Positions 23,271 to 32,379 of a DNA stretch of 64,000 nucleotides are shown one piece after another. This DNA comes from Rhodospirillales bacterium. GTDB lineage: Bacteria > Pseudomonadota > Alphaproteobacteria > Acetobacterales > Acetobacteraceae. Within the stretch, counting starts at the first letter, position 1; every line of letters begins with the position of its first letter. A program made the position numbers and the translations under genes. The stretch lies in the NCBI GenBank assembly GCA_028869995.1, contig JAGWQN010000091.1:1-64000 (forward strand), in the 5' to 3' direction. Below the pieces are notes generated by a model. It was not told the DNA's origin. It searched no databases and saw only the letters and a list, made by a program, of their open reading frames with translations.

Positions 23271-25370
23271 CTACTCCCGCAGGACGATGACGGCGTCGAC
23301 CGCAACCGCCTCGTCGGCGGAGGCGATGACCGGGTTGAGATCGACGGCAAGGAGGCGCGGTCCGGCCGCGGCACCCAACGCGGAGAGCCGAGCCAGCATC
23401 ATCGCCAGCGCGCCGAGGTCGGCCCGCTCGCGCCCGCGGGCGCCGTTGAGCAAGGCGAAGCAGCGGAGCGAGCGGATCATGGCCTGCGCCGTGTCGGCGC
23501 CGAACGGGCAGGAGCGGAGAGCCACGTCGTCCATGATCTCCGCGAAGATCCCCCCTGCGCCGACCATGGCGACGGGGCCGAAGACCGGGTCGCGGGCAAG
23601 GCCCATGATGAGTTCGACGCCGGAATGGTGTCGCGCAACGAGGATGCCGTCGATCCGTGCGTGCGGCGCGCGTGCGGCGGCCCGCTCCAGCAGCAGCGCG
23701 TGGGTCCGGACGACATCGCCCGGACTGGTGATGCCGGTCACGACGCCGCCGATCTCGGATTTGTGGGCGATGTCGGGCGAGACGATCTTCATCACCACCG
23801 GCCATCCGATTTGCCGCGCCGCGGCTTCGGCTTGGGCCTCGGTCTGGCAGACTTCCTCGGCGCTGACGGCGATTCCCACCCGGCGCAGAAGCTGCTTCGC
23901 CGCGGGTTCGCTGAGGTGCTCCGCGGGAAGCGCGAACGCCGGAAGCGCCGGCGCAGGCGCCGGTGGCGGCGCGGCAAACGCGGCGCCGATGCGGCCGACC
24001 GCGCCGATCGCCACCACGGCGCGCGTCGGGTCGGCAAAGACCGCGTAGCCCAGCGCCTCGTACTGCGCCACCAGCGGCGAGGGGGCGAGGATCGAGAGCA
24101 CCATCAGCACATCGGGATGGCGCGCCCGCAGCGCTGCCAGATGGTCGTGCAGCCGCGGCGCGATCGAGGGCGCCCCGCCGACCTGCGAGAAGAAGATCAG
24201 CAGCGTCGTGTAGCCGCCGGCCACCGTCTCCTCGAGAAAAGTGCCGACCGTGGCGAGGTCGTTGAACACCTGCGCGGTGCAATCGACCGGGTTGGCCGGC
24301 GCGCAGAAGGGGATCAGCGCGCGCAGTCGCGCCTGGGCCGCCGCGGGCATCGGCGGCATGGCAATGCCGTTGGCCTCCGCCGCGTCGGCGATGAGCACGC
24401 CACCACCGCCACTGACCGTCAGGACACCCAGCGTGCTGGCGGCGGGATAGAGGCGCCGGGTCGCGAGATACGCGATGTCGAGCAGCTCCTCCGTGCTGGC
24501 GGCGCGGGCAACCCCGTATTCCGCCAGCACCGCCTCCGCTACGCGGTCGTCGGCGGCGATCGCGGCGGTATGGGAGCTGGCCGCCGCCTGCCCCAGCGCC
24601 GAGCGACCGACCTTCATCATGACCACCGGCTTGCGCGCCTCCTTCGCCGCCGCCAACGCGGCGCGCAGCACGTCCCCGTCGCGAAACCCCTCGGCGTAGG
24701 CCGCGATGACGTCGATGCCCTCGTCCTGCGCCATCCAGCCGATGGCGTCGGCGATGGTCACATCCGCTTCATTCCCGGTGGTGATGCAGACCGGCGTCCC
24801 GATGCCCCGATCGCGGGCGACGACGAAGAGATGGGTGCCGAACGCGCCGGACTGGCTGGCGATGCCGATCCGCCCGGGGAGTGGCCAGCCGCCCTCGAAG
24901 GAGGCGGAGAAGATCGGGAAGTAGCCGATCGGCGCATTGAACAAGCCCAGGCAGTTGGGTCCGAGCAGGCGCATCCCCGACGCCCGCGCGACCTCGCGCA
25001 TGCGCGTCTGCGCCGCCGCGCCCTCGGCGCCGGTCTCGGCAAAACCCGCGGTGAGCACGATGGCGCCCCGAACGCCCGCGGCGGCCAGTTCCTCGACGGC
25101 GGCGACGGCGCGCTCGGCGGCGACGGCGACGATCGCGACATCGGGTCGCTCGGGCAGCTCGACCAGGCTGGCGTAGCAGCGCAGCCCCTGGATCTCGCTG
25201 CGGTTGGGATTGACCGGCAGAATGGCGCCACCGAAGCCGCGGTCGAGCATGTAGGCGATGGGACGTCCGCCGATCCGCAGCCGGTCCGCGGAGGCGCCGA
25301 GCACGGCCACCGAGCGCGGGCGCAACAAGGGGGTGAGTCCTGCGAAGCGCCCGGCGAAGCTTGCTTCCAT
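23271..25370 (-). CDS. ADP-forming acetate/acyl-CoA synthetase
   Basis: A 699-residue NDP-forming acyl-CoA synthetase with fused domains: CoA-binding Rossmann domain (SVAVLGASADRLRIGGRP, residues 20-37), succinyl-CoA-synthetase-like domains with the phospho-accepting His267 in SSHTAAI, and a C-terminal ATP-grasp domain from about residue 480 (GWPVVMKIVSPDIAHKSEIG). It activates a carboxylic acid with ATP and CoA to acyl-CoA, ADP and phosphate. Start at 25370 (MEASFAGRF) precedes the first conserved strand; an upstream ATG at 25460 would overlap the PHP gene. Likely the entry enzyme of the pathway. Acid specificity unknown. Confidence 0.9.
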   Translation of the reverse strand: MEASFAGRFAGLTPLLRPRSVAVLGASADRLRIGGRPIAYMLDRGFGGAILPVNPNRSEIQGLRCYASLVELPERPDVAIVAVAAERAVAAVEELAAAGVRGAIVLTAGFAETGAEGAAAQTRMREVARASGMRLLGPNCLGLFNAPIGYFPIFSASFEGGWPLPGRIGIASQSGAFGTHLFVVARDRGIGTPVCITTGNEADVTIADAIGWMAQDEGIDVIAAYAEGFRDGDVLRAALAAAKEARKPVVMMKVGRSALGQAAASSHTAAIAADDRVAEAVLAEYGVARAASTEELLDIAYLATRRLYPAASTLGVLTVSGGGGVLIADAAEANGIAMPPMPAAAQARLRALIPFCAPANPVDCTAQVFNDLATVGTFLEETVAGGYTTLLIFFSQVGGAPSIAPRLHDHLAALRARHPDVLMVLSILAPSPLVAQYEALGYAVFADPTRAVVAIGAVGRIGAAFAAPPPAPAPALPAFALPAEHLSEPAAKQLLRRVGIAVSAEEVCQTEAQAEAAARQIGWPVVMKIVSPDIAHKSEIGGVVTGITSPGDVVRTHALLLERAAARAPHARIDGILVARHHSGVELIMGLARDPVFGPVAMVGAGGIFAEIMDDVALRSCPFGADTAQAMIRSLRCFALLNGARGRERADLGALAMMLARLSALGAAAGPRLLAVDLNPVIASADEAVAVDAVIVLRE

Positions 25371-25413
25371 GCCACGCACTCTCGCAGGGTCCGTGGGCGA
25401 AGAAAACCTGCGG

Positions 25414-26319
25414 TCAGGCGAGGCGGAACGGGTTGCTCCAGGCGCGCCGGCCGAGGTCATCGGTCACCACCACGCGCGCCCAGCCGCCGGGGCGGAACTT
25501 ACCGAGGTCGAGCCGGGCCTCGCGCAGGCCCTCGCCAAAGACGACGCGGTCGGCACTGGCATGGCCGAGCACGGTGACGGAGCGGGCGGGGGAGCATGCG
25601 ACGCTGACCTCGTTGCCGGTGACGTCGATCGCGTGGATCTCTGGCCCCTGGCTGCTGTAGCAGTGTCCGGCGCGCAGGGCCGCGACCAGGGCCTGTGGGT
25701 CGGCGGACTCGGCCTTCACCATCGTCCAGCCGCCACACCAGTCGGGGTATTTGAAATGGGCGTCGTCGGTTGCGCAGGCATGCAGATCGTGCCCGCGCGA
25801 GGTCAGGGCGTCGAGCAGCGCCCAGCCATCGCCGCGATCCGAGCCGACGGCGCAGCCGTGATTGTAGACTTCGACTGCGTGTGCCGCCGGCAGCATCGAT
25901 TCCGCGTCCGCGAGCGTCAGCCCATACCATTGCGGATGGGCGATGGCGACGAAGGCCCCGGCGGCGGCGCAGCGCGCCGCAAGCTGCGGGCCGGTTTCCG
26001 CCGGTTCGGTCGGCGCAAAATCGAGCGGCAGGCCGACGGCGAGGATATGCCACTTCTCGCCCAGCTCCGTCGCCGGTGCGTGGACCTCCGCCCCCATGAT
26101 GGTGGTGAAGCTGTTGGTGCGGTAGGGCCGGGTGTCGGTGACCGGAAACCCGTATTGCGGCAGGAAATGGTCCGTCAGCGCGAGGAAATCGTAGCCGGCC
26201 TCGCGATAGGTGCTGCAGACGTGGTCCGGCTCGCGCACTGCGTCCGACCGCGTGGAATGCGTATGCAGGTTTCCCTTGAAGAAGCGCCCGGGCGCGGCGA
26301 AGGCGGGAAGCAGAGGCAC
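25414..26319 (-). CDS. PHP-domain metal-dependent phosphoesterase-like protein
   Basis: A 301-residue PHP-fold protein. Metal ligands are visible as HTHS (His19, His21), TDHF (Asp/His), AHPQW and the late ATDDAHF; a strong set for a two- or three-metal centre. Family members cleave phosphate mono- or diesters, and some act on other substrates. GAGGGAG before the ATG is a strong ribosome site. It is the first gene of the nine-gene operon (43 bp to the ligase gene), so it may release the acid that the pathway consumes, but this is inference. Confidence 0.83.
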   Translation of the reverse strand: MPLLPAFAAPGRFFKGNLHTHSTRSDAVREPDHVCSTYREAGYDFLALTDHFLPQYGFPVTDTRPYRTNSFTTIMGAEVHAPATELGEKWHILAVGLPLDFAPTEPAETGPQLAARCAAAGAFVAIAHPQWYGLTLADAESMLPAAHAVEVYNHGCAVGSDRGDGWALLDALTSRGHDLHACATDDAHFKYPDWCGGWTMVKAESADPQALVAALRAGHCYSSQGPEIHAIDVTGNEVSVACSPARSVTVLGHASADRVVFGEGLREARLDLGKFRPGGWARVVVTDDLGRRAWSNPFRLA

Positions 26320-26386
26320 GGTAAACTCCCTCGGTGGCGGGGCTGATCGGCGGGCGGCCGCCCTGGCCTCGGGGCCGCCTGTTCAG

Positions 26387-26423
26387 TGCCGGGGACTGAT
26401 GCCTGCATCGGGCTGCCCCGGCA
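26387..26423 (+). promoter_or_regulatory. Two-tier inverted repeat between the PHP operon and thrC
   Basis: TGCCGGGG (26387-26394) pairs with CCCCGGCA (26416-26423), and within the loop GATGC (26398-26402) pairs with GCATC (26405-26409). A separate 12-bp palindrome GGGCGGCCGCCC lies at 26352-26363. The region separates divergent transcription units; either could be an operator or a leader hairpin of thrC. Confidence 0.35.
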
Positions 26424-26494
26424 AGCGGCGTGCCGCTCCCTGCCGGTTGTGGCTCACCGCTTGAACGTGGGGCGCGGGCGCGCCAGAAGCCGGC

Positions 26495-27895
26495 ATGCGC
26501 TACGTTTCCACTCGCGGCGGGGCCGAACCCCGCGATTTTGAAGGTGTCCTGCTTGCCGGCCTCGCCGAGGATGGGGGGCTGTTCGTTCCCGAAGCCTGGC
26601 CCGAGCTGTCCGCCGCCGAATGGCGGGCGCTGCGCGGCCTGGATTACCCGGCCCTTGCCGCGCGCCTGATCGCCCGCTTCACCGGCCCGGCCCTGACCGA
26701 AGCGGTGCTGCTGCCGCTTTGCCAGGCGGCGTATGCGGGCTTCGCCCATCCGGCCGTGGTGCCGCTGGTCCAGCTGGGGCCGCACCTGTTCGTCGAGGAA
26801 TTGTTCCATGGCCCGACCCTGGCCTTCAAGGACCTGGCGCTGCAGCTGGTCGGCCGCCTGTTCGAGACCAGCCTGGCGCATCGTGGCGGCGAGATCGCCA
26901 TCGTCGGCGCCACGTCCGGCGACACCGGTTCGGCCGCTATCGCCGCCTGCGCGGGGAGAGCCCGTATCCGGATCGCTATCCTGCATCCCGAGGGGAGGAC
27001 CAGCGAGGTGCAGCGGCGGCAGATGACGACGGTGCGGGCGGCCAACGTCACCAACATCGCCGTGGCCGGAAGCTTCGACGACTGCCAGGACCTGGTGAAG
27101 GCCATGTTCGCCGATGCGCCGTTCCGCGAGGAGGTGCACCTCGCGGCGGTGAACTCGATCAACTGGGCGCGCATCGCCGCGCAGATCCCCTATTACGCCG
27201 CCGCCGCCCTGGCGCTCGGCGCCCCGGACCGGGAGGTCGCCTTTGCCGTTCCCACGGGCAATTTCGGCAATGTCCTGGCGGCTTGGGCGGCGCGCCGGAT
27301 GGGGTTGCCGGTCGCGCGGCTGATCGTCGGCTCGAACCAGAACGACATCCTCGCCCGCTTCCTGGCCGCCAACGACATGTCCCTCCGCCCGGTGGTCCCC
27401 AGCCTGTCGCCGAGCATGGATATCCAGGTCAGCTCGAACTTCGAGCGCCTGCTGTTCGAGCTGCTGGACCGTGACCCGCGCGCGACCGCCGCCGCGATGC
27501 AGCAATTCCGCGCCACGGGGCACATGCCGGTGCCGCCGGCCGCCTGGCGCCGGGCGACCTACCTCTTCGCGGGCCATGCCGTGGACGACGCCGCGACGAT
27601 CGCTGCGATCCGCGACATCGAAGCCTCGACCGGATATCTGGTCGATCCGCATACGGCGGTCGGCATGGCCGCTGCGCGCGCTCTATCTCCTCAAGGAATT
27701 CAAACGGTTGTGGCCGCAACCGCGCATCCCGCCAAGTTTCCGGACGCGATCGAGGCGGCGATCGGGCGCCGCCCCCCTCTGCCCAGCCATCTCGCCGACC
27801 TATATGAGAGGGACGAACGTTACATCCGCCTGCCCGCTGATCTTGGCCAGATCGAGGCCGCGGTGCGCAGCGCCAGCTTGAGGACTGTCGCATGA
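26495..27895 (+). CDS. thrC: Threonine synthase
   Basis: Converts O-phosphohomoserine to threonine. A 466-residue class-II (fold-type II PLP) threonine synthase: start MRYVSTRGGAEP, PLP lysine Lys112 in GPTLAFKDLALQ, glycine-rich phosphate loop GATSGDTGSAA, and the phosphate-binding NSINWARI. This is the long, bacterial type, distinct from the shorter threonine-synthase-like gene at 49429. Its stop overlaps the start of the M16 protease gene (ATGA), so the two are translated together. The neighbouring gap contains an inverted repeat at 26387-26423. Confidence 0.96.
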   Translation: MRYVSTRGGAEPRDFEGVLLAGLAEDGGLFVPEAWPELSAAEWRALRGLDYPALAARLIARFTGPALTEAVLLPLCQAAYAGFAHPAVVPLVQLGPHLFVEELFHGPTLAFKDLALQLVGRLFETSLAHRGGEIAIVGATSGDTGSAAIAACAGRARIRIAILHPEGRTSEVQRRQMTTVRAANVTNIAVAGSFDDCQDLVKAMFADAPFREEVHLAAVNSINWARIAAQIPYYAAAALALGAPDREVAFAVPTGNFGNVLAAWAARRMGLPVARLIVGSNQNDILARFLAANDMSLRPVVPSLSPSMDIQVSSNFERLLFELLDRDPRATAAAMQQFRATGHMPVPPAAWRRATYLFAGHAVDDAATIAAIRDIEASTGYLVDPHTAVGMAAARALSPQGIQTVVAATAHPAKFPDAIEAAIGRRPPLPSHLADLYERDERYIRLPADLGQIEAAVRSASLRTVA

Positions 27896-29178
27896 ATTCG
27901 AAGATGACGGACCCGCACGGGAGCGTCCGGGTCAGCCGGCTGGCGTCTGGGCTCACGGTGATCACCGAACGCATGGACCGCGTCGAGACCGTCTCGATCG
28001 GCGCCTATGTGGCCAGCGGCACCCGCCACGAGACCGCGGGCGAGAACGGTGTCTCGCATTTCCTCGAGCACATGGCCTTCAAGGGCACGCAGCGTCGCAG
28101 TGCCGCCGCCATCGCCGAAGAGATCGAGGCGGTCGGCGGCCACATCAATGCGTACACGGCGCGTGAACAGACCGCCTATTACGTCAAGCTGCTGAAGGAA
28201 GACCTCGCGCTCGGCGCCGATATCGTGGGCGACATCCTGTGCCATTCCGCCTTCGCCCCGGACGAGCTCGAGCGCGAGCGCGGTGTCATCCTGCAGGAGA
28301 TCGGCCAGGCCAACGACACGCCCGATGACATCATCTTCGATCATTTCCAGGCGACCGCCTATCCGGATCAGCCGATGGGCCGCCCCGTGCTCGGCACCGA
28401 GACGCTGATCCGAGGCATGAAGCGGGCGGCGCTCACCGGCTATATGCGTCGCCACTATGCGGCCGCGAACACCGTGGTCGCGGCGGCCGGCAACCTTGAG
28501 CACGATGCGGTCGTCGCCCTGGCGGAGCAGCACTTCGCCGACCTGCCGCGCGACCCGGTGCCGAGCCCGCTGCCGGCCGCGTATGCCGGCGGGGAGTTCC
28601 GCGAGGCACGCGAGCTCGACCAGGTGCACCTGATCCTGGGCTTTCCCTCCGTCGCCTACGCCGATCCCGATTTCTACCCGGTGATGCTGCTGTCCACACT
28701 GCTCGGCGGCGGCATGTCCTCGCGCCTCTTCCAGGAGGTGCGCGAGAAGCGCGGTCTCGTCTACTCGATCTATTCCTACTCGGCGCCCGCCGCCGATTCC
28801 GGCTTGTTCGCCATCTACGCCGGCACCGGCGAGAGCGAGGCGGCGGAGCTGGTGCCGGTGGTGCTGGAGCAACTCGGCCGCGTGCAGCACGATGTCACCG
28901 AGGCGGAGCTGGCCCGCGCCCGGGCGCAGGTGAAGGCAAGCCTGCTGATGTCGCTCGAGAGCACCGGCAGCCGCTGCGAGCAGCTGGCGCGGCAATGGCA
29001 GGTGTTCGGGCGTATCGTGCCGGTGGCGGAAACCGTCGGGAAGATCGCGGCGGTGACGACCGCCGACATCGCTCGCGCGGCCGCTCGCCTGTTCCGTGCC
29101 CGCCCGACCTTGGCCGCGATGGGGCCGGCGAGCCAGGTGCCGTCGCTCCCGGCGATCGCCGAGAAACTCGCGGCGTGA
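27892..29178 (+). CDS. M16-family zinc protease
   Basis: A 428-residue member of peptidase family M16B (mitochondrial-processing-peptidase-like). The inverted zinc motif HxxEH reads HFLEH (residues 56-60), and the distal glutamate lies in the RERGVILQEI helix. The single-chain ~430-residue size is that of the bacterial processing peptidase relatives, which work in the cytoplasm or periplasm; no signal peptide is visible, so cytoplasm. thrC-M16 linkage is common in alphaproteobacteria. ATGA overlap upstream with thrC, GTGA overlap downstream with pmbA. Confidence 0.92.
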   Translation: MNSKMTDPHGSVRVSRLASGLTVITERMDRVETVSIGAYVASGTRHETAGENGVSHFLEHMAFKGTQRRSAAAIAEEIEAVGGHINAYTAREQTAYYVKLLKEDLALGADIVGDILCHSAFAPDELERERGVILQEIGQANDTPDDIIFDHFQATAYPDQPMGRPVLGTETLIRGMKRAALTGYMRRHYAAANTVVAAAGNLEHDAVVALAEQHFADLPRDPVPSPLPAAYAGGEFREARELDQVHLILGFPSVAYADPDFYPVMLLSTLLGGGMSSRLFQEVREKRGLVYSIYSYSAPAADSGLFAIYAGTGESEAAELVPVVLEQLGRVQHDVTEAELARARAQVKASLLMSLESTGSRCEQLARQWQVFGRIVPVAETVGKIAAVTTADIARAAARLFRARPTLAAMGPASQVPSLPAIAEKLAA

Positions 29179-30512
29179 CGACCCCGGACCGCCTGGCCCT
29201 GCTGGGCGACCTCGTGGCCGCGGCGCGCCGCGCCGGGGCCGACGCGGCCGATGCGGTGCTGGTCTCGTCGCAATCGCTCGAGGCGCAATGCCGCCTTGGC
29301 CAGACGGAGCATGTCGAGCGCGCGGAGAGCGCCGATCTCGGCCTGCGCGTCTTCGTCGGCCGGCAGACGGCGATCGTCTCCGCGGCCGGCCTGGAGCCGA
29401 GGCGTTTCGCCGAACTCGCCGCTCATGCCGTGGCCATGGCCCGCGTGCTGCCCGAGGATCCCTTCGCCGGCCTTGCCGAGGCGGCGCGGGCGGTGGACAC
29501 GGACGACCTCGACCTCGTCGATGCCGCGGAGCCGGATGTGGCAACGCTCACCGCCCGGGCGCTGGCGGCGGAGGCCGCGGCGATGGCCGTCTCCGGCGTG
29601 ACCAATTCCGAGGGAGCGGGCGCGGGCTGGGGCAGGGTGGAGGCCCTGCTCGTCACCTCCGCCGGTTTTGCCGGCCGCTCCCAGCGCACCTCTCATTCCC
29701 TGTCGGCGACCGTCCTTGCCGGCAGCGGCACGGCGATGCAGCGCGACTACGACGCGCATGCCAGCGTGCATGCGGCGGATCTCGACGCGCCGGAGCTGCT
29801 CGGCCGGCGCGCCGGCGAACGCGCGGTGCGCCGGCTCAACCCGACACGCCCGCGCACGGCCCGGCTGCCGGTGGTGTTCGACCCGCGGGTGGCTGGCTCC
29901 CTGCTCGGGCATCTCGCCGGGGCGATCAACGGCGCGGCGGTGGCGCGCGGCACCACCTTCCTCAAGGATGCGATGGGCAGCCGCATCATGCCGCAGGGCA
30001 TGGTGGTCCGCGACGATCCGCGCCGGCGACGCGGCCTGCGCTCGCGGAGCTTCGACGGCGAAGGCGTCCCCACGCGCGAACTGGCCCTGGTTGAGGACGG
30101 CATCCTGCAGACCTGGGTGCTGGACAGCGCCAGCGCGCGCCAGCTCGGGCTGGCCAGCACCGGCAGCGCGATGCGCGGCACGAGCGGGCCGCCCTCGCCC
30201 GGCACCTCGAACCTGTTCATGGCGGCCGGAACGTTGTCGCCCGCGGCGCTGATGGCGGGCGCCGGCGAGGGTCTTTACGTTACGGAAATGATCGGCATGG
30301 GGGTGAACGGCCTGACCGGCGATTACAGCCGCGGCGCCGCCGGCTTCATGATCCGGCACGGCGAACTGGCGGAGCCGGTGGCCGAGATCACCATCGCCGG
30401 CAATCTGCGCGAGATGTTTCGTGCCATCACGCCGGCCGACGATCTGCGATTCCGCCGTGGCGTCGATGCGCCGACCTTGCTCGTCGACGGCATGACCATG
30501 GCCGGTGCCTGA
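29175..30512 (+). CDS. pmbA: PmbA/TldE-type protease subunit (TldD/PmbA family)
   Basis: A 445-residue protein of the TldD/PmbA family. The order and the segments SADLGLRVFVGRQ, GAGEGLYVTEMIGMG and NGLTGDYSRGAAGFMI in the C-terminal domain fit PmbA (TldE), the non-metal-binding partner of TldD. TldD itself is not in the window. TldD/TldE degrade unfolded peptides and process some ribosomal peptides. Start is GTG overlapping the M16 stop (GTGA). Two protease genes in direct coupling suggest a joint role in peptide processing or turnover. Confidence 0.9.
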   Translation: MTTPDRLALLGDLVAAARRAGADAADAVLVSSQSLEAQCRLGQTEHVERAESADLGLRVFVGRQTAIVSAAGLEPRRFAELAAHAVAMARVLPEDPFAGLAEAARAVDTDDLDLVDAAEPDVATLTARALAAEAAAMAVSGVTNSEGAGAGWGRVEALLVTSAGFAGRSQRTSHSLSATVLAGSGTAMQRDYDAHASVHAADLDAPELLGRRAGERAVRRLNPTRPRTARLPVVFDPRVAGSLLGHLAGAINGAAVARGTTFLKDAMGSRIMPQGMVVRDDPRRRRGLRSRSFDGEGVPTRELALVEDGILQTWVLDSASARQLGLASTGSAMRGTSGPPSPGTSNLFMAAGTLSPAALMAGAGEGLYVTEMIGMGVNGLTGDYSRGAAGFMIRHGELAEPVAEITIAGNLREMFRAITPADDLRFRRGVDAPTLLVDGMTMAGA

Positions 30513-30562
30513 CCGGGGCGCCCGGGGTGGAACCGATCCATCCTTTTGACCATCTCCGCGGC

Positions 30563-31474
30563 ATGCGTTCCGCCGCGATGGTGCTGGCTCTTCTGCTTGC
30601 GATGGCCTGCATCGCGGCGCCCGGCGCGCAGGCACGGGCAGGCAGCGGCTTCTCCATGGGGAGCAGGGGTTCGCGCACCTTCCTGGCACCGTCCCCGACG
30701 CGCACCGCGCCCGGCTATGCGCCGCCGCTGGGCGGGGCACCGTATGCGGCCGGCTCTGCCTATCCCGCAGCCAACCGCGGCGGCACGACTTTCATGCACG
30801 GCTTCATGGGCGGGCTGATCGGCGCCGGCATCGGCGGCCTGCTGTTAGGCCACGGTCTCTTCTGGGGCATGCGCGGCGTTGGCAGTCTGTTCGGCCTGCT
30901 GATCCAGCTCTTGCTGATCCTGCTGCTGGTCGGCTGGCTGATGCGGCGTCTCGCCGCCGGCGGGACCAGCGCCGGGAGCGAGCCCATGGGCGGCGCTGCG
31001 CCGCGCGGGCCGGCCGCGCCCGCCCTGCGCCGCGTGCCACCGCCATCGAACAGGACGCAACTCGAGCTTCTGCCTGAAGACTTCCAGCAATTCGAAGCGG
31101 CGCTGCAACGCGTGCAGGCGGCATGGAGCGCGGGTGACCTGGCTGCCCTGCGGCAGCTTGCCACGCCGGACATGGCCGCGACCTTCGCGCAGCAGCTGCG
31201 CGACCTCCAGGCCCGTGGCCTGCGCAACGAGGTGTCGGAGGTGCGGCTGCTGCAGGGCGATCTTGCCGAGGCGTGGCGGGAGAACCGCGGCGACTATGCG
31301 ACGGTGGCCATGCGTTTCTCGATGGTGGATGTCACCCGGGATGCTGCCGGCGCCGTCGTCGACGGGGCGCCCGGGGAGCATGTGCAGGCGACCGAGTGGT
31401 GGACCTTCCTGCGTCCCCCCGGGGGGCGCTGGCAGCTCGCAGCGATCCAGCAGGAAGCCCCGCTCAACCGATGA
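30563..31474 (+). CDS. Tim44-like domain membrane protein
   Basis: A 303-residue protein with an N-terminal signal sequence (MRSAAMVLALLLAMACIAAP), a Gly-rich region, two hydrophobic segments (FMHGFMGGLIGAGIGGLLL and SLFGLLIQLLLILLLVGWL) and a C-terminal Tim44-like domain of about 140 residues (LPEDFQQFEAALQRVQAAW onward, ending in WWTFLRPPGGRWQLAAIQQ). Bacterial Tim44 homologues are called TimA and sit in the inner membrane; their function is not settled. The ATG at 30563 is preferred because it starts the signal sequence; a GTG at 30527 adds 12 residues. It overlaps the end of the convergent lipid kinase gene by 11 bp. Confidence 0.8.
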   Translation: MRSAAMVLALLLAMACIAAPGAQARAGSGFSMGSRGSRTFLAPSPTRTAPGYAPPLGGAPYAAGSAYPAANRGGTTFMHGFMGGLIGAGIGGLLLGHGLFWGMRGVGSLFGLLIQLLLILLLVGWLMRRLAAGGTSAGSEPMGGAAPRGPAAPALRRVPPPSNRTQLELLPEDFQQFEAALQRVQAAWSAGDLAALRQLATPDMAATFAQQLRDLQARGLRNEVSEVRLLQGDLAEAWRENRGDYATVAMRFSMVDVTRDAAGAVVDGAPGEHVQATEWWTFLRPPGGRWQLAAIQQEAPLNR

Positions 31475-32330
31475 CGACGTCGATGGGGGCCGGGGCGTCG
31501 GTGAGCCGCACCGGGGTTTCGCCCGCAGGGTCGCCGTCCGCCTGGGTGGGCACGCCCGCGGCGGTGATCTCGACCTCGGTCGCGCGGGTGAGGCGCAGGC
31601 CGGGCATCGTCGGCAGCAGGTCGAGCGGCAGCGCCGCGCCGTAGGCGAGCGCGGCGAGAGGCCCGGTCCGCTCGAACAGCGCGACGGTGAAGCCGGGCCG
31701 GGCAGGGCTGGCATCCGGGGCGAGCAGGAACGGCCCGGCATAGAGCCGGCCCTTGGTGACGATGACGCTGCCCGCCTCGGCGGGGACGCCGTCGAGACGC
31801 AGCTGAATCGGCGTGAACGCGTAGCGGCGCACCTCGCGCAAGGATTGCCAGACATAGGCGCTGCGCCCGACGGCGCGCTTGAGGCGCAGCGGCAGGTGGC
31901 GGACCACGGCTGCATCGAAGCCAGCCCCGAGCATCTGCACGAACAGCCGCTCGCCCGACGCCGCGCGCGCGAGGCCTGGAAAAATTCGCCGCGTGCGGCC
32001 GAAGGCGAGGGCTGCCGCGACGGCGCGCGGCGCAAAGGAAAGACCGAGCTCGCGCGCCAGCACATTGGCCGAACCCAACGGGATGATGCCGAGCCGCGTG
32101 CTGCTGCCCGCCAGGCCGTTGGCGACCTCGGCGATGGTGCCGTCGCCGCCGGCGGCAACGACAAGCTCGGCTCCGCAGCTTGCCGCCTTGCGGGCCAGGC
32201 GCTCCGCATGACCGGGCGCGTCGGTGCGCTCGATGGCGACACGGACGCCGTTTTCCGCCAGCACGTCGACGACCCGCCAGAGCAGGCGGACCCGTCGCTG
32301 TCCCGCGGCTGGGTTGAAGACGATGATCAC
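31464..32330 (-). CDS. Diacylglycerol/lipid kinase family protein (YegS-like)
   Basis: A 288-residue member of the DAGK/YegS/sphingosine-kinase family. It opens MIIVFNPAAGQRR (NPAAG nucleotide loop), has the catalytic GGDGT in VVAAGGDGTIAEVANGL, and LGIIPLGSANVLAREL, where the family has GTGND. Phosphorylates a lipid alcohol with ATP at the cytoplasmic face of the inner membrane. Divergent from the LpxH-like gene; the intergenic region contains three GANTC sites. It could contribute to membrane or lipid A turnover together with its neighbours. Confidence 0.88.
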   Translation of the reverse strand: MIIVFNPAAGQRRVRLLWRVVDVLAENGVRVAIERTDAPGHAERLARKAASCGAELVVAAGGDGTIAEVANGLAGSSTRLGIIPLGSANVLARELGLSFAPRAVAAALAFGRTRRIFPGLARAASGERLFVQMLGAGFDAAVVRHLPLRLKRAVGRSAYVWQSLREVRRYAFTPIQLRLDGVPAEAGSVIVTKGRLYAGPFLLAPDASPARPGFTVALFERTGPLAALAYGAALPLDLLPTMPGLRLTRATEVEITAAGVPTQADGDPAGETPVRLTDAPAPIDVVIG

Positions 32331-32379
32331 GGCCGATGCCCGAGAGCTGTGAAGTTTGGTGGAATTGCCGGTGCCGAAG

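Noticed and set aside
22383..25577. A 1,064-codon open frame on the + strand opposite the ligase and MaoC genes
   Set aside because: It is the antisense frame of well-recognised genes. Its product is Arg/Gly/Asp-rich without any motif, as expected when a high-GC gene has few stops on the other strand.
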